Both the position numbers and the translations under genes were made by a program. Shown in pieces: positions 28,739 to 37,789 of a stretch of 64,000 bases of DNA; positions within the stretch are counted from its first letter, which is position 1; every line of letters starts with the position of its first letter. Origin of the DNA: Kitasatospora sp. DSM 101779 (lineage in GTDB: Bacteria > Actinomycetota > Actinomycetes > Streptomycetales > Streptomycetaceae); assembly GCF_025655475.1 (NCBI RefSeq), contig NZ_JAHTIK010000001.1:2975734-3039733 (forward strand), given 5' to 3'. The notes under the pieces are model-generated. The model was given only the letters and a program-made list of their open reading frames with translations, ran no database searches and was not told where the DNA came from.

Positions 28739-30193
28739 TCAGACCGCCGAGGCGAACTCCGGGATGTCCTGCACGACCCGCTCGGCGAGCCGGGCGACCT
28801 CGGGCACGCCCTTGTACTGCCGGTTGGCGGCCTCGGTGGTCTTGCGCACCCGGGTGTTCAGCCGCTCGGAGCGGACCTTGGTGGCGATGTCGACGGCCTG
28901 CTCGGCCATCACCGCGGCCTGCTCCGGTTCGTTCTGCAGCAGGTGGACGCTGGCCATGCCGATCAGGTTGAAGGCGTAGCTGCGGACGTGGTCGCCGTCC
29001 TGGCGGAACAGGTCGACGGCGCGCTCCATCACCGGCGCGGACATCGAGGCGTACAGCTGGCTGCGGCTGGAGTGGTACGCGAGGTCGCGGAAGGAGTGCG
29101 CGTTCTCGGCGTTGAGCTCGGCCTCGGAGAAGAACTTGAGCCAGTTCGGATCGGCGTCGCCGGTGCGGCAGTCGCTGAAGGTGTCCTCGGCCAGGCGGGC
29201 GGCCCGGGCGCAGCGGTTGACCTCGCCGATGGTGGCGTAGGCGCGGGCCTCCATCGCGTACAGCAGCGCCTGCTGGCGGGGGGTGGCGGTGTCGCGGCTG
29301 CCGTACTGGGCGAGGTGGATCAGCTCCAGGGCGTCCTCACCGCGGTTGAGGTGGATCATCTGGCGGCTCATGTCGGTCAGGATGAGGGCGCCGAACGGGC
29401 GGTCCCCCGCTTCCTTGGCGGCATGGAGGGCCAGCACGTAGTACTTCTGGGCGCTGGGGTGCATGCCGACGTCGTAGGACATCCAGCCGGCCAGGTGGGC
29501 GAGTTCGGCGGTGAGCCGGAACAGCCGCTTGGTGGTGCCCTCCGGGTAGGACTCCTGCAGCAGGTCGGTGACCTCGTGGAGCTGGCCGACCACGGCCTTG
29601 CGGCGCAGGCCGCCGCCGTTCTGCGCGTCCCACTGGCGGAACATCACCGTGGTCTGTTCGAGCAGTTGGATCTCGGGCTCGGAGAGCCGGCCGGTGTACG
29701 GCTCCCCGCCGTTGGCGGCGGTGAGGATCGGGGTCGGCGCGCCGCCGGGGCCGGGGGTGAGCCAGCGCTGCATCGGCTCGATCAGGGCGGCGCCGGCGGT
29801 CAGGGCGAGCGAGGTGCCGAGGAAGCCGCGGCGGTTGAGCATCAGGTCGCTGCGGGAGTACTCACTGATCAGCTGGACGGTCTGGTCGCCGCTCCAGGGC
29901 AGGTCGACGCCGCCGCCGACGGTGGACACCGGGACGGCGGCGCGCAGACCGAGGTCCTCCACCGAGACCACCGAGCCGAAGCGCTCGGAGAACAGTTCGG
30001 ACATGATCTTCGGGATGGGCTCGCGCGGTTGTTCGCCGTCGAGCCAGCGGCGCACCCGGGAGGTGTCGGTGCTGACGTGGTGGGCGCCGATCTGGCGGGC
30101 CCGACGGTTGACCTGACGTGCCAACTCGCCCTTGGACCAGCCGCTTCGGGCGAACCACGACGTCAGCTTCTCGTTCGGTTGCTTCTCTCCCAT
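28739..30193 (-). CDS. nsdA: NsdA, negative regulator of differentiation and antibiotic production
   Basis: The 484-residue protein (MGEKQPNEKLTSWFARSGWSKGEL start, long helical body from TGRLSEPEIQLLEQ onwards with TPR-like repeats) matches NsdA, whose loss in S. coelicolor increases sporulation and antibiotic production. The N-terminus resembles a helix-turn-helix (KGELARQVNRRARQIG). A twin-arginine-like segment LNRRGFLGTSLALTAGAAL occurs inside the chain near residue 120. GGGGA lies upstream of ATG 30193. It is followed by amtB, as in S. coelicolor. Confidence 0.93.
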   Translation of the reverse strand: MGEKQPNEKLTSWFARSGWSKGELARQVNRRARQIGAHHVSTDTSRVRRWLDGEQPREPIPKIMSELFSERFGSVVSVEDLGLRAAVPVSTVGGGVDLPWSGDQTVQLISEYSRSDLMLNRRGFLGTSLALTAGAALIEPMQRWLTPGPGGAPTPILTAANGGEPYTGRLSEPEIQLLEQTTVMFRQWDAQNGGGLRRKAVVGQLHEVTDLLQESYPEGTTKRLFRLTAELAHLAGWMSYDVGMHPSAQKYYVLALHAAKEAGDRPFGALILTDMSRQMIHLNRGEDALELIHLAQYGSRDTATPRQQALLYAMEARAYATIGEVNRCARAARLAEDTFSDCRTGDADPNWLKFFSEAELNAENAHSFRDLAYHSSRSQLYASMSAPVMERAVDLFRQDGDHVRSYAFNLIGMASVHLLQNEPEQAAVMAEQAVDIATKVRSERLNTRVRKTTEAANRQYKGVPEVARLAERVVQDIPEFASAV

Positions 30194-30743
30194 GGGAACG
30201 TCCCCATCCCGCCCGGCCCCGCCTCGGGGCCCCGCTCGTGGTGCCCGACGGTTCGGGCGCTTGCTCGACGTACCGTGCCTGCTCGACTGCCGAGGAGGCG
30301 GACCCCCGTACTGTGGACGGTCCGCTGTGCTCCGTGTGCCGAACGTAACGTGATTTCCGCCATCCGGGGGAGCACCGCCGAGGAAACGCCACCTTTCGCC
30401 ACCCCTGAGAGTGAACAAACAGTGGCTGCGTCGCGCTTCACTAGGTAGCCGGTTCGCAGTGACCCCGGCACATGCCCGACGAATGGGCTCCCGCCCTGGG
30501 GGCGGATCAACTGCCGCCGATGCTACCGGTTTTGACGGCACGCCAGACGACGGAGGAACCCTCGTGCGACTGCGACCTCCCGGTCTGCGCAGCTCCGGGG
30601 CCCGCCGGCTGCTGGAACGCGCCACACGAATCGGAGCGCATCCGACGGCGCGCGCCTCCGGTGCACCACCCGCACCGCGCGGACCGTCCGACGCACCGTC
30701 ACAGTCCCGTAACCACCGGCATCCAGAACCTGTTGGGGGAGGC
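30194..30743. other. Divergent spacer between nsdA and the primase-like gene
   Basis: The 550 bp are the leader of nsdA on one side and of the gene at 30744 on the other. A short direct repeat GTCGAGCA(G/A)G occurs twice on the minus strand near 30262-30285. I see no confident promoter and no recognisable protein, although an in-frame upstream extension of the 30744 gene stays open to 30411. Confidence 0.4.
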
Positions 30744-31445
30744 ATGGACAACCTGTTCGGCGAACTCCGGCTGCGGCACCTGCGGCTGGCGCCGCGCGGC
30801 ACCCTGCGGCGCACCAGGGCCACCACCCTCCGGGCGGCCGGCGAGTACACCGCCCGCCTCGGCTGGACGGTCGTCGCGGGGGCGGCCCGCGCCCACCACC
30901 GCTCCCCCGCGGTCTGCGACTGCGCCGCCGCGCACTGCGCCGCCCCCGGTCTGCACGCGGTGCCCGGCCCGAAGGCAGCGCCCGGCACCCCGGCGGACGA
31001 ACTGCGGACGCTGCTCGCCGCGGACGCGCCGGTGCTGCTGCCGGTGGGACTGCACTTCGACGTCCTGGACGTCCCGGAGCAGCCCGGTCTGCAGGCGCTC
31101 GTCCGGCTGGAGCGGATGGGCACCCAGGTCGGACCGGTGATCTCCTCGCCGGCCGGCCGGCTGCTGTTCTTCGTCGCCCCCGGCACCGCGCGCCGGCTCC
31201 CCGAACTGCTCTACCGGATGGGCTGGGACGACGCCTCTCTCGACCTGGTCTGCCATGGCGCGGGGTCGTACGTGGCGGCGCCGCCGACCGTGCTCGGCGG
31301 GCTCGGTCCGATGCGCTGGCTGCGCCGCCCGACCCGGGAGAGCGCGGCCTGTCCGCCCGAGGCCCGGCTCCTGCTCGGCACGCTGGCGTACGCCTGCCAC
31401 CGCGGGCGGGCCCGCGAGTGCGAGCCGGCCTGGCTGGCCTCCTGA
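30744..31445 (+). CDS. Bifunctional DNA primase/polymerase-like domain protein
   Basis: The 233-residue protein resembles the N-terminal prim-pol-like domain seen in many streptomycete proteins: AGEYTARLGWTVVAGA, CDCAAAHCAAPGLH (a cysteine/histidine cluster), PVLLPVGLHFDVLDVP and LVCHGAGSYVAAPPT. There is no helicase part. The catalytic state cannot be judged, so replication activity is only possible. GGGGGAGG precedes ATG 30744. It is convergent with ftsY across a strong hairpin. Confidence 0.75.
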   Translation: MDNLFGELRLRHLRLAPRGTLRRTRATTLRAAGEYTARLGWTVVAGAARAHHRSPAVCDCAAAHCAAPGLHAVPGPKAAPGTPADELRTLLAADAPVLLPVGLHFDVLDVPEQPGLQALVRLERMGTQVGPVISSPAGRLLFFVAPGTARRLPELLYRMGWDDASLDLVCHGAGSYVAAPPTVLGGLGPMRWLRRPTRESAACPPEARLLLGTLAYACHRGRARECEPAWLAS

Positions 31446-31461
31446 GCCGCGTCGTACCGAA

Positions 31462-31505
31462 AGCGGCGGGCCGCCGCCCCGGTGCCGGGGCGGCGGCCCG
31501 CCGCT
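31462..31505. terminator. Bidirectional hairpin between convergent genes
   Basis: A perfect inverted repeat with arms 31462-31482 and 31485-31505 around TG; folding would leave a slightly larger loop. It lies 17 bp after the primase-like stop and 22 bp after the ftsY stop, serving both. Confidence 0.85.
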
Positions 31506-31526
31506 GTGCTGTGGTGGCCGTGCGGT

Positions 31527-32750
31527 TCAGTCGCCGATCAGGGCGTCCACGAAGGCTGCCGGCTCGAACGGCGCCAGGTCGTCGGCCCCCTCGCCGAGGC
31601 CGACCAGCTTGACCGGCACGCCGAGTTCGCGCTGGACGGAGACCACGATGCCGCCCTTGGCCGTGCCGTCGAGCTTGGTCAGCACGATGCCGGTGATGTC
31701 GACGACCTCGGCGAAGACCCGGGCCTGGACGAGGCCGTTCTGGCCCGTGGTGGCGTCCAGGACGAGCAGCACCTCGTCGACCGGGCCGTGCTTCTCGACG
31801 ACGCGCTTGACCTTGCCGAGCTCGTCCATCAGGCCGGTCTTGGTGTGCAGCCGGCCCGCGGTGTCGATCAGCACGGTGTCGACGCCCTCGGCGATGCCCT
31901 CCTTGACGGCGTCGAACGCGACCGAGGCCGGGTCGCCGCCCTCGGGCCCGCGGACGGTGTGGGCGCCGACCCGCTCGCCCCAGGTCTGCAGCTGGTCCGC
32001 GGCGGCGGCACGGAAGGTGTCGGCCGCACCGAGCACCACCCGGCGGCCGTCGGCGACCAGCACGCGGGCGAGCTTGCCGGTGGTGGTGGTCTTGCCGACG
32101 CCGTTGACGCCGACGACCAGGACGACCGCCGGGCCCTCCTCGTGCTTGGTGGAGCGGACGGTGCGGTCGGCGTCCGGGCCGATCAGCGCGACGAGCTCCT
32201 CGTGCAGCAGGCCGCGCAGCTCGGCCGGGGTACGGGTGCCGAGCACCTTGACCCGGGTGCGGAGGTTGTCGACCAGCTCCTGGGTGGCCGCGACGCCGAT
32301 GTCCGCGGTGAGCAGGGTCTCCTCGATCTCCTCCCAGGTGTCCTCGTCGAGGCGGTCCCGGGAGAGCAGGGTGAGCAGGCCCTTGCCGAGCGCGTTCTGC
32401 GAACGGGAGAGCCGGGAGCGCAGCCGGACGAGCCGGCCCGCGGTGGGTTCGGGAACCTCGACCGCCGGCGGGGCCGCGGCCTCCGCCGGGGCCTCCACCG
32501 GAACCTCGGGGGCCTCGGGGACGGGGGCGGCCTCGGGGGCCTCGGGGAGCTGTACCTCCTCGATGGTCTGGACGGGCGCCTCGACGGGCGGGGCGGACTC
32601 CTCGCCGACCTGCGGCTCGCGCGGCGGCGTGATGACGGGTGCCTCGGACTTGGGAGGCAGCGGCTTGCGTCGTCTGCCGTTGACGACGAGTCCCGCGATC
32701 GCGCCGATGGCGACCACGGCGATGACTACGGCAAGGATCACGTATTCCAT
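31527..32750 (-). CDS. ftsY: SRP receptor FtsY
   Basis: The 407-residue GTPase is the membrane receptor for Ffh. It has an N-terminal hydrophobic anchor (residues 3-23), an acidic Pro/Glu/Ala-rich linker, the N-domain (LSRSQNALGKGLLTLL), G1 GVNGVGKTTTTGKLA, DTAGRLHTK, and G4 [16 protein letters not shown] precedes ATG 32750. It follows smc after 91 bp, the conserved smc-ftsY order. Confidence 0.97.
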   Translation of the reverse strand: MEYVILAVVIAVVAIGAIAGLVVNGRRRKPLPPKSEAPVITPPREPQVGEESAPPVEAPVQTIEEVQLPEAPEAAPVPEAPEVPVEAPAEAAAPPAVEVPEPTAGRLVRLRSRLSRSQNALGKGLLTLLSRDRLDEDTWEEIEETLLTADIGVAATQELVDNLRTRVKVLGTRTPAELRGLLHEELVALIGPDADRTVRSTKHEEGPAVVLVVGVNGVGKTTTTGKLARVLVADGRRVVLGAADTFRAAAADQLQTWGERVGAHTVRGPEGGDPASVAFDAVKEGIAEGVDTVLIDTAGRLHTKTGLMDELGKVKRVVEKHGPVDEVLLVLDATTGQNGLVQARVFAEVVDITGIVLTKLDGTAKGGIVVSVQRELGVPVKLVGLGEGADDLAPFEPAAFVDALIGD

Positions 32751-32841
32751 AACCCCCCCAGTATCGGCGACGCCCCCGTGCCGCCGGGAGTAGCCGGACG
32801 GCGTGGCTCGGTCACCATCCGTGGGCCGCCGTGGCCGGGGC

Positions 32842-35800
32842 TCAGCCGGCCGGGGCCGGGGTGCGCCTCTCCTTGTGCTCTTCGCGCAGGCGCTGGCTGA
32901 TCACCTGGGAGATGCCGTCGCCCTTCATGGTGACGCCGTAGAGGGCGTCGGCGGCCTCCATGGTGAGCTTCTGGTGGGTGATGACGATCAGCTGGGAGCT
33001 CTCCCGGAGCTCCTCCATGATCGCGATCAGTCGGCGCAGGTTGGTCTCGTCGAGCGCCGCCTCCACCTCGTCCATCACGTAGAAGGGGCTGGGGCGGGCC
33101 TTGAAGATGGAGACCAGCAGGGCGACCGCGGTCAGCGAGCGCTCGCCGCCGGAGAGCAGCGACAGCCGCTTGACCTTCTTGCCGGGCGGCCTGGCCTCCA
33201 CCTCGACGCCGGTGGTGAGCATGGATTCGGGGTCGGTCAGCACCAGCCGGCCCTCGCCGCCGGGGAAGAGCCGGGAGAAGACGCCTTCGAACTGGGCGGC
33301 GGTGTCCTGGAACGCGGCGCTGAACAGCTGCTCGACCCGCGCGTCGACGTCGCGGACGATGTCCATCAGGTCGCGTCGGCTCTTCTTGAGGTCGTCGAGC
33401 TGCTCGCCGAGGAAGCGGTGCCGCTCCTCCAGCGCGGCGAACTCCTCCAGTGCCAGCGGGTTGACCTTGCCGAGCTGCTGGTAGGCGCGTTCGGCGGCCT
33501 TGAGCCGCTTCTCCTGTTCAGCCCGGTCGTACGGGCGGGGTTCGCCGGGCTCGGCACCGTCCTCCGGCACGGGCGGCGGGACGGGCTGGTCGGGGCCGTA
33601 GCCGTCGATCAGCTCCTGGCCGCCGATGCCGAACTCCTCCAGCGCACGGGACTCCAACTGCTCGATGCGCAGCCGCTTCTCGGCGCGCAGCACCTCGTCG
33701 CGGTGGCCCGCGTCGACGAGGCGGTCGAGCTCGGCCTTGAGTTCGCGGCCGTGCTCGCGGGCGGTGCGCAGTTCGGCCTCCCGGCCGGTGCGGTCCTCCT
33801 CGACGGCAGTGCGTTCGGCGTCGGCGGCGGCGAGCGAGGACTCGACGGCGGCGAGCAGCACCCGGGCGCCGGCGGCGACCGCGGTGGCGACCGCGGCCTC
33901 GTGCCGGGCGCGGGCGCGGCGGCGGGCGGCGCGGGCGCGGGCCTCGCGTTCGGCGGCGGCGGCGCGGTCGAGCTGGTCGGCGCGGCCGGCCAGCGAACGG
34001 ACCCGCTCCTCATGCGTGCGGACGGCGAGCCTGGCCTCCACCTCGGCCGCCCGGGCGGCGGTTCCGGCGGCTGCCAGGCGGTCGCGTTCGGCGGTGTCGG
34101 GCTCGTCCTCGCCGGCGGCGTCGAGTTCCTCGGCGGCCTCCAGCCGGGCGGCGAGTTCCTCCGCTGCGTCCTGGGCCTCGACCAGGCCCTGTTCGGCGCG
34201 CTGCGCGGCGGCGGCGAGGCGTTCGGACTCGTCGGCGGCGGCCCGGGCCTGTCCGGCGGACCGGCCGAGGGCACCGGCCAGTTGGGCGCGTTCCTTCTCC
34301 GCACGGCGCCGGGCGGCGGCCGACTCGTCCTGGGCGAGCGAGAGTTCGCGGCGGCGTTCGGCAGCGGCGGCGAGTTCTTCCGCCAACTGTTCGCACTGGG
34401 TGTCGAGTTCGTCGATACGGCGGGCCGCCTCGGCGACCTGGGCCTGGGTCTCCAGCAGGCTGGGCGCACCGGCCGCGCCGCCCTGGGCCCAGGCGGCGGC
34501 GAACAGGTCGCCGTCGGCGGTGACGGCGGTGAGTCCGGGGTGCCGGGCGGTCAGCCGGCCGGCGGCGGCGAGGTCGGCGACGACGGCCGTCCGGGCGAGC
34601 AGGGTGTCGACGGCGGCGCGCAGGCCGGCGGGGGCGTCGACCAGGTCGGCCGCCCAGCGGGCGCCGTCGGGGAGCTGGGGCCGTTCGGTCGGCCCGGTGG
34701 CAGGTGCGGCGGTCGGGCCGGGGGCGTCGGCGAGCAGCAGGGCGGCGCGGCCGGCGTCCTGTTTGCGCAGCAGCCGGAGCGCCTCGGCGGCGGTGTCCGG
34801 TCCGTCGACGGCGACGGCCTCGGCGGCGGCGCCGAGCGCGGCGGCGAGGGCGGTCTCATGGCCGGGGTGCACGGTGATCAGTTCGGCGGCGGAGCCGAGC
34901 ACGCCGGCGGGGCGGTCGGCGGCGGTGAGCAGCGTGCCGCTGCCGTCCTTGCGGCGCAGGCCCAGGGAGAGCGCCTCGTGGCGGGCGGTCAGGCCGGCCC
35001 GTTCGCGTTCGGCGGCCGCGGCGGCGTCCCGGGCCGCGGCCAGTGCGCGTTCGGCCTCCTGCAGGTCGGCGCGGGCCTGTTCGTGGGCGCGTTCCTGGTC
35101 GTCGTCGGCGGCGGCGAGGCCGTCGCTCTCCTCCTGGAGCTGCCGGTACTCCTGCTGGGCGGTGTCGGCGCGCTGCCGGGCCTCGGCGGCGGCCTCGGTG
35201 AGCCGGCCGATCTCGGCACCGGCGGCGGCGGCCCGGGAGCGGGCGGCCGCGGCCTGGCCCTGCAGCCGGGCGAGGCCCTCGCGGCGGTCGGCGATGGCGC
35301 GGGCCGCGCTCTTCAGCCGGGCTTCTTCGGCGGAGAGGGAGCGTTCGAGCTCGCCGCGGGTCTCGACGGCCTCGGCGAGGGCGTACTGCGCCTCCTCCAG
35401 GGCCTCGGTGAGGGCTGTCTCCTCCTCGCGGACCCGGGCGGCCTCGGCGGCGAGCTCCTCGGGGTCGCGGCCACGCCGCTCCTCGCCCTGGACGCCGGCC
35501 TGGGCGTGCCGGACCTTCGCCTCGGCGAGTCCGATGGTGCCGCGGGTGCGCTCGGTGAGCGCGGAGAGCCGGTACCAGGTCTGCCGGACGACTTCCAGCC
35601 GCGGCCCGAGCTGCTCGACCTGCGCCTCCAGGACGGCCTCGCGCTGGACCGCCGCGGCGAGCTGCTGCTCGACGGTGGTGCGGCGGACCTTGAGGGCGAG
35701 CTCGTCGGCGATCTCGGCCTCGACGGCACGGCGCAGGGCGAGCAGGTCGTCGGCGAGCAGGCGCAGCCGGGCGTCGCGCAGTTCGGCCTGGATTCCGGCG

Positions 35801-36444
35801 GCGCGGCGGGCGATCCGGGCCTGTCGGCCGAGCGGGCCGAGCTGGCGGCGCAGCTCCGCGACCAGGTCCTGGACGCGGTTGAGGTTGCCCTGCATCGCGT
35901 CGAGCTTCCGCAGCGCCTTCTCCTTGCGCTTGCGGTGCTTGAGGACGCCGGCGGCCTCCTCGATGAAGGCGCGGCGACCCATCGGGTCGGCCTGCAGGAC
36001 GGAGTCCAGCCGGCCCTGGCCGACGATGACGTGCATCTCGCGGCCGATGCCGGAGTCGGAGAGCAGCTCCTGGATGTCGAGCAGCCGGCAGACGGTGCCG
36101 TTGAGCGCGTACTCGCTGCCGCCGTTGCGGAACATCGTCCGGGTGATGGTGACTTCGGAGTAGTCGATGGGCAGCGCGCCGTCGGTGTTGTCGATGGTGA
36201 GGCTGACCTCGGCGCGGCCGAGCGGGGCGCGGCCGCCGGCGCCGGCGAAGATGACGTCCTCCATCTTGCCGCCGCGCAGCGACTTGGCGCCCTGTTCGCC
36301 CATCACCCACGAGAGGGCGTCGACGACGTTGGACTTCCCGGATCCGTTCGGGCCGACCACGCAGGTGATGCCGGGTTCGAACCGCAGGGTCGTGGCCGAG
36401 GCGAACGACTTGAACCCGCGCAGCGTCAGACTCTTCAGGTGCAC
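32842..36444 (-). CDS. smc: Chromosome partition protein Smc
   Basis: The 1200-residue protein organises and segregates chromosomes. Walker A GPNGSGKSNVVDAL is at the N-terminus, two long coiled coils surround a hinge at about residues 500-650, and the signature LLSGGERSLTAVAL plus Walker B FYVMDEVEAALDETN are at the C-terminus. GTG 36444 has GAGGAGG upstream. A large antisense frame covers it, but the Smc motifs decide the strand. Confidence 0.97.
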   Translation of the reverse strand: MHLKSLTLRGFKSFASATTLRFEPGITCVVGPNGSGKSNVVDALSWVMGEQGAKSLRGGKMEDVIFAGAGGRAPLGRAEVSLTIDNTDGALPIDYSEVTITRTMFRNGGSEYALNGTVCRLLDIQELLSDSGIGREMHVIVGQGRLDSVLQADPMGRRAFIEEAAGVLKHRKRKEKALRKLDAMQGNLNRVQDLVAELRRQLGPLGRQARIARRAAGIQAELRDARLRLLADDLLALRRAVEAEIADELALKVRRTTVEQQLAAAVQREAVLEAQVEQLGPRLEVVRQTWYRLSALTERTRGTIGLAEAKVRHAQAGVQGEERRGRDPEELAAEAARVREEETALTEALEEAQYALAEAVETRGELERSLSAEEARLKSAARAIADRREGLARLQGQAAAARSRAAAAGAEIGRLTEAAAEARQRADTAQQEYRQLQEESDGLAAADDDQERAHEQARADLQEAERALAAARDAAAAAERERAGLTARHEALSLGLRRKDGSGTLLTAADRPAGVLGSAAELITVHPGHETALAAALGAAAEAVAVDGPDTAAEALRLLRKQDAGRAALLLADAPGPTAAPATGPTERPQLPDGARWAADLVDAPAGLRAAVDTLLARTAVVADLAAAGRLTARHPGLTAVTADGDLFAAAWAQGGAAGAPSLLETQAQVAEAARRIDELDTQCEQLAEELAAAAERRRELSLAQDESAAARRRAEKERAQLAGALGRSAGQARAAADESERLAAAAQRAEQGLVEAQDAAEELAARLEAAEELDAAGEDEPDTAERDRLAAAGTAARAAEVEARLAVRTHEERVRSLAGRADQLDRAAAAEREARARAARRRARARHEAAVATAVAAGARVLLAAVESSLAAADAERTAVEEDRTGREAELRTAREHGRELKAELDRLVDAGHRDEVLRAEKRLRIEQLESRALEEFGIGGQELIDGYGPDQPVPPPVPEDGAEPGEPRPYDRAEQEKRLKAAERAYQQLGKVNPLALEEFAALEERHRFLGEQLDDLKKSRRDLMDIVRDVDARVEQLFSAAFQDTAAQFEGVFSRLFPGGEGRLVLTDPESMLTTGVEVEARPPGKKVKRLSLLSGGERSLTAVALLVSIFKARPSPFYVMDEVEAALDETNLRRLIAIMEELRESSQLIVITHQKLTMEAADALYGVTMKGDGISQVISQRLREEHKERRTPAPAG

Positions 36445-36581
36445 CCGTCCGACCTCCTCGCCAGCGTGCGGCGCTGTGCTGGCGACTGTATCCGGCCATG
36501 GGCAGGAGACGGCGTCAGGAGGCGGTTTGACTGCGACGCGGCATGGGCAGCATTCGCGCGGGGAGGGCTCCGGACACGACG

Positions 36582-36607
36582 AAGGGACGCCACACCGGAC
36601 GTCCCTT
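36582..36607. terminator. Hairpin downstream of the small coiled-coil gene
   Basis: Arms AAGGGACG (36582-36589) and CGTCCCTT (36600-36607) form an 8-bp stem with a ten-base loop, between the small gene's stop and the smc start. Confidence 0.55.
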
Positions 36608-36674
36608 GCAGGCTGCGATCCCTTTCGGGAAGCTCAGTGCACCGACGGCGTCGATCGATCGGATCGTGCGAGGA

Positions 36675-36878
36675 TCAGGTCAGCGCAGGCTCCCGGTGAT
36701 CCATGTCGATGCTGGTGAGCAGCGAGTGCTCGTCGGCGACAGCGGCGAGAGCGTCGTTCTCCGTCCGGAGCCGGAGAAGTTCGGCCTCCAGATCCTGAAC
36801 ACGCTGCTGCAGCCGTCGCATCTCGGAGAGCATTCGCGGGTCGGGGCCGCCGACGTACCCGAGAAGCGCCTTTGCCAT
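36675..36878 (-). CDS. Small coiled-coil protein, hypothetical
   Basis: The 67-residue protein starts MAKALLGYVGGPDPRML and continues as a helix with a heptad pattern (MRRLQQRVQDLEAELLRLRTENDAL), then SLLTSIDMDHREPA. I recall similar small proteins in other actinomycetes but not a function. GGAGGA before ATG 36878 supports the start. It lies upstream of smc on the same strand. Confidence 0.75.
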   Translation of the reverse strand: MAKALLGYVGGPDPRMLSEMRRLQQRVQDLEAELLRLRTENDALAAVADEHSLLTSIDMDHREPALT

Positions 36879-37226
36879 GATGTATGGTCCTCCACGCTGA
36901 GTGACCGAACCGTTTTGCGGTACTGGTCTAGGGGGAAGGGGTGCGCACTCCTCGTCCACCCGAACGTGCTGGCTGGGCACTCCAGGGCGGCCGCAGTGAG
37001 CTGGGCACACGACGGCTCGACCCTGCCGGGTAAACGCGGACTGGTGCGCGGGCTTCCAGCGTCTCACCAAAGACGGTACGGGTCAACACGATCACCGCAC
37101 GCTACCGCACCCCTCTCACCTGCATGGCGGACAGGTCACACCATGGGGTAGGGCGGGCCACCAGAGCCGGTGGATCACTGCTGGTGCGGAGTCAACCACG
37201 AGTCTGCCCGAATGGCAACCGGACGA
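36879..37226. other. Intergenic region between acyP terminator and small coiled-coil gene
   Basis: This 348-bp leader includes a -10-like TAGACC on the minus strand at 36925-36930 without a clear -35, and a small inverted repeat ACCGTTTTGCGGT at 36909-36921. No protein is recognised. Confidence 0.4.
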
Positions 37227-37275
37227 CACCGGCAGTTGCCGGAGGGTCTCTCCACCCCTCCGGCAACTGCGGTGT
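37227..37275. terminator. acyP terminator hairpin
   Basis: A 15-bp perfect stem (37232-37246 with 37256-37270) with nine-base loop TCTCTCCAC, extended by further pairs (CACCG/GGTG). It ends just before the acyP stop region, typical for a factor-independent terminator in this group. Confidence 0.85.
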
Positions 37276-37276
37276 G

Positions 37277-37600
37277 CTAGCGGATCGCGAATCCGTCGTA
37301 CCCGTCCCCGGTCGCGGTCCAGATCTCGGTGACCCCGCTGACCTGGCCCGGAGTGTCCGGGCCGCGCAGCAGGACGAGGAGTTCCTCGCAGTCGGCGTGC
37401 AGTCCTTCGGCCACGACCTGCACCCGGCCGTCGCCGAGGTTCACGGCGTACCCGGTCAGTCCGATCTCCAGGGCGCGGGCCCTGGTCCACCACCGGAAGC
37501 CGACCTCCTGGACCCGGCCGCGGACCCAGGCGGTGACCCGGACGGGCCGGACACCGTCGTGCCCCAGCGTGTGATGGCCGTAACTGTCGTGACCGTGCAT
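37277..37600 (-). CDS. acyP: Acylphosphatase
   Basis: The 107-residue protein has the acylphosphatase fold: [19 protein letters not shown] with the phosphate-binding loop and catalytic arginine (GFR), and [17 protein letters not shown] with the catalytic asparagine. It hydrolyses carboxyl phosphates. The N-terminus [16 protein letters not shown] has five histidines in 16 residues, absent from most relatives. ATG 37600 is 6 nt after TATGGT (37607-37612 on the opposite strand), suggesting leaderless mRNA. Confidence 0.93.
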   Translation of the reverse strand: MHGHDSYGHHTLGHDGVRPVRVTAWVRGRVQEVGFRWWTRARALEIGLTGYAVNLGDGRVQVVAEGLHADCEELLVLLRGPDTPGQVSGVTEIWTATGDGYDGFAIR

Positions 37601-37789
37601 GCCACGACCATAGTGCGCCCCCGGACGGCCGGTGCGAAGCGGTTTCACCGCACCCGCACGGCACCTCCGCGACCCCGCGGAGCCCTTCGCGAGTCCCTCG
37701 GAAGGGTGAGCGGAATGCGATCGGACGGAATCACCCGCCCGGCCGTGCGCCGGCCGCCCGGCGCGCGCGGCGGAGTGTGGCGTGACGGC

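Noticed and set aside
32803-36699. Very long open frame on the plus strand opposite smc (about 1300 codons)
   Set aside because: It is the antisense shadow of smc, Gly/Gln/Leu-rich without a domain, and smc has all motifs on the other strand.
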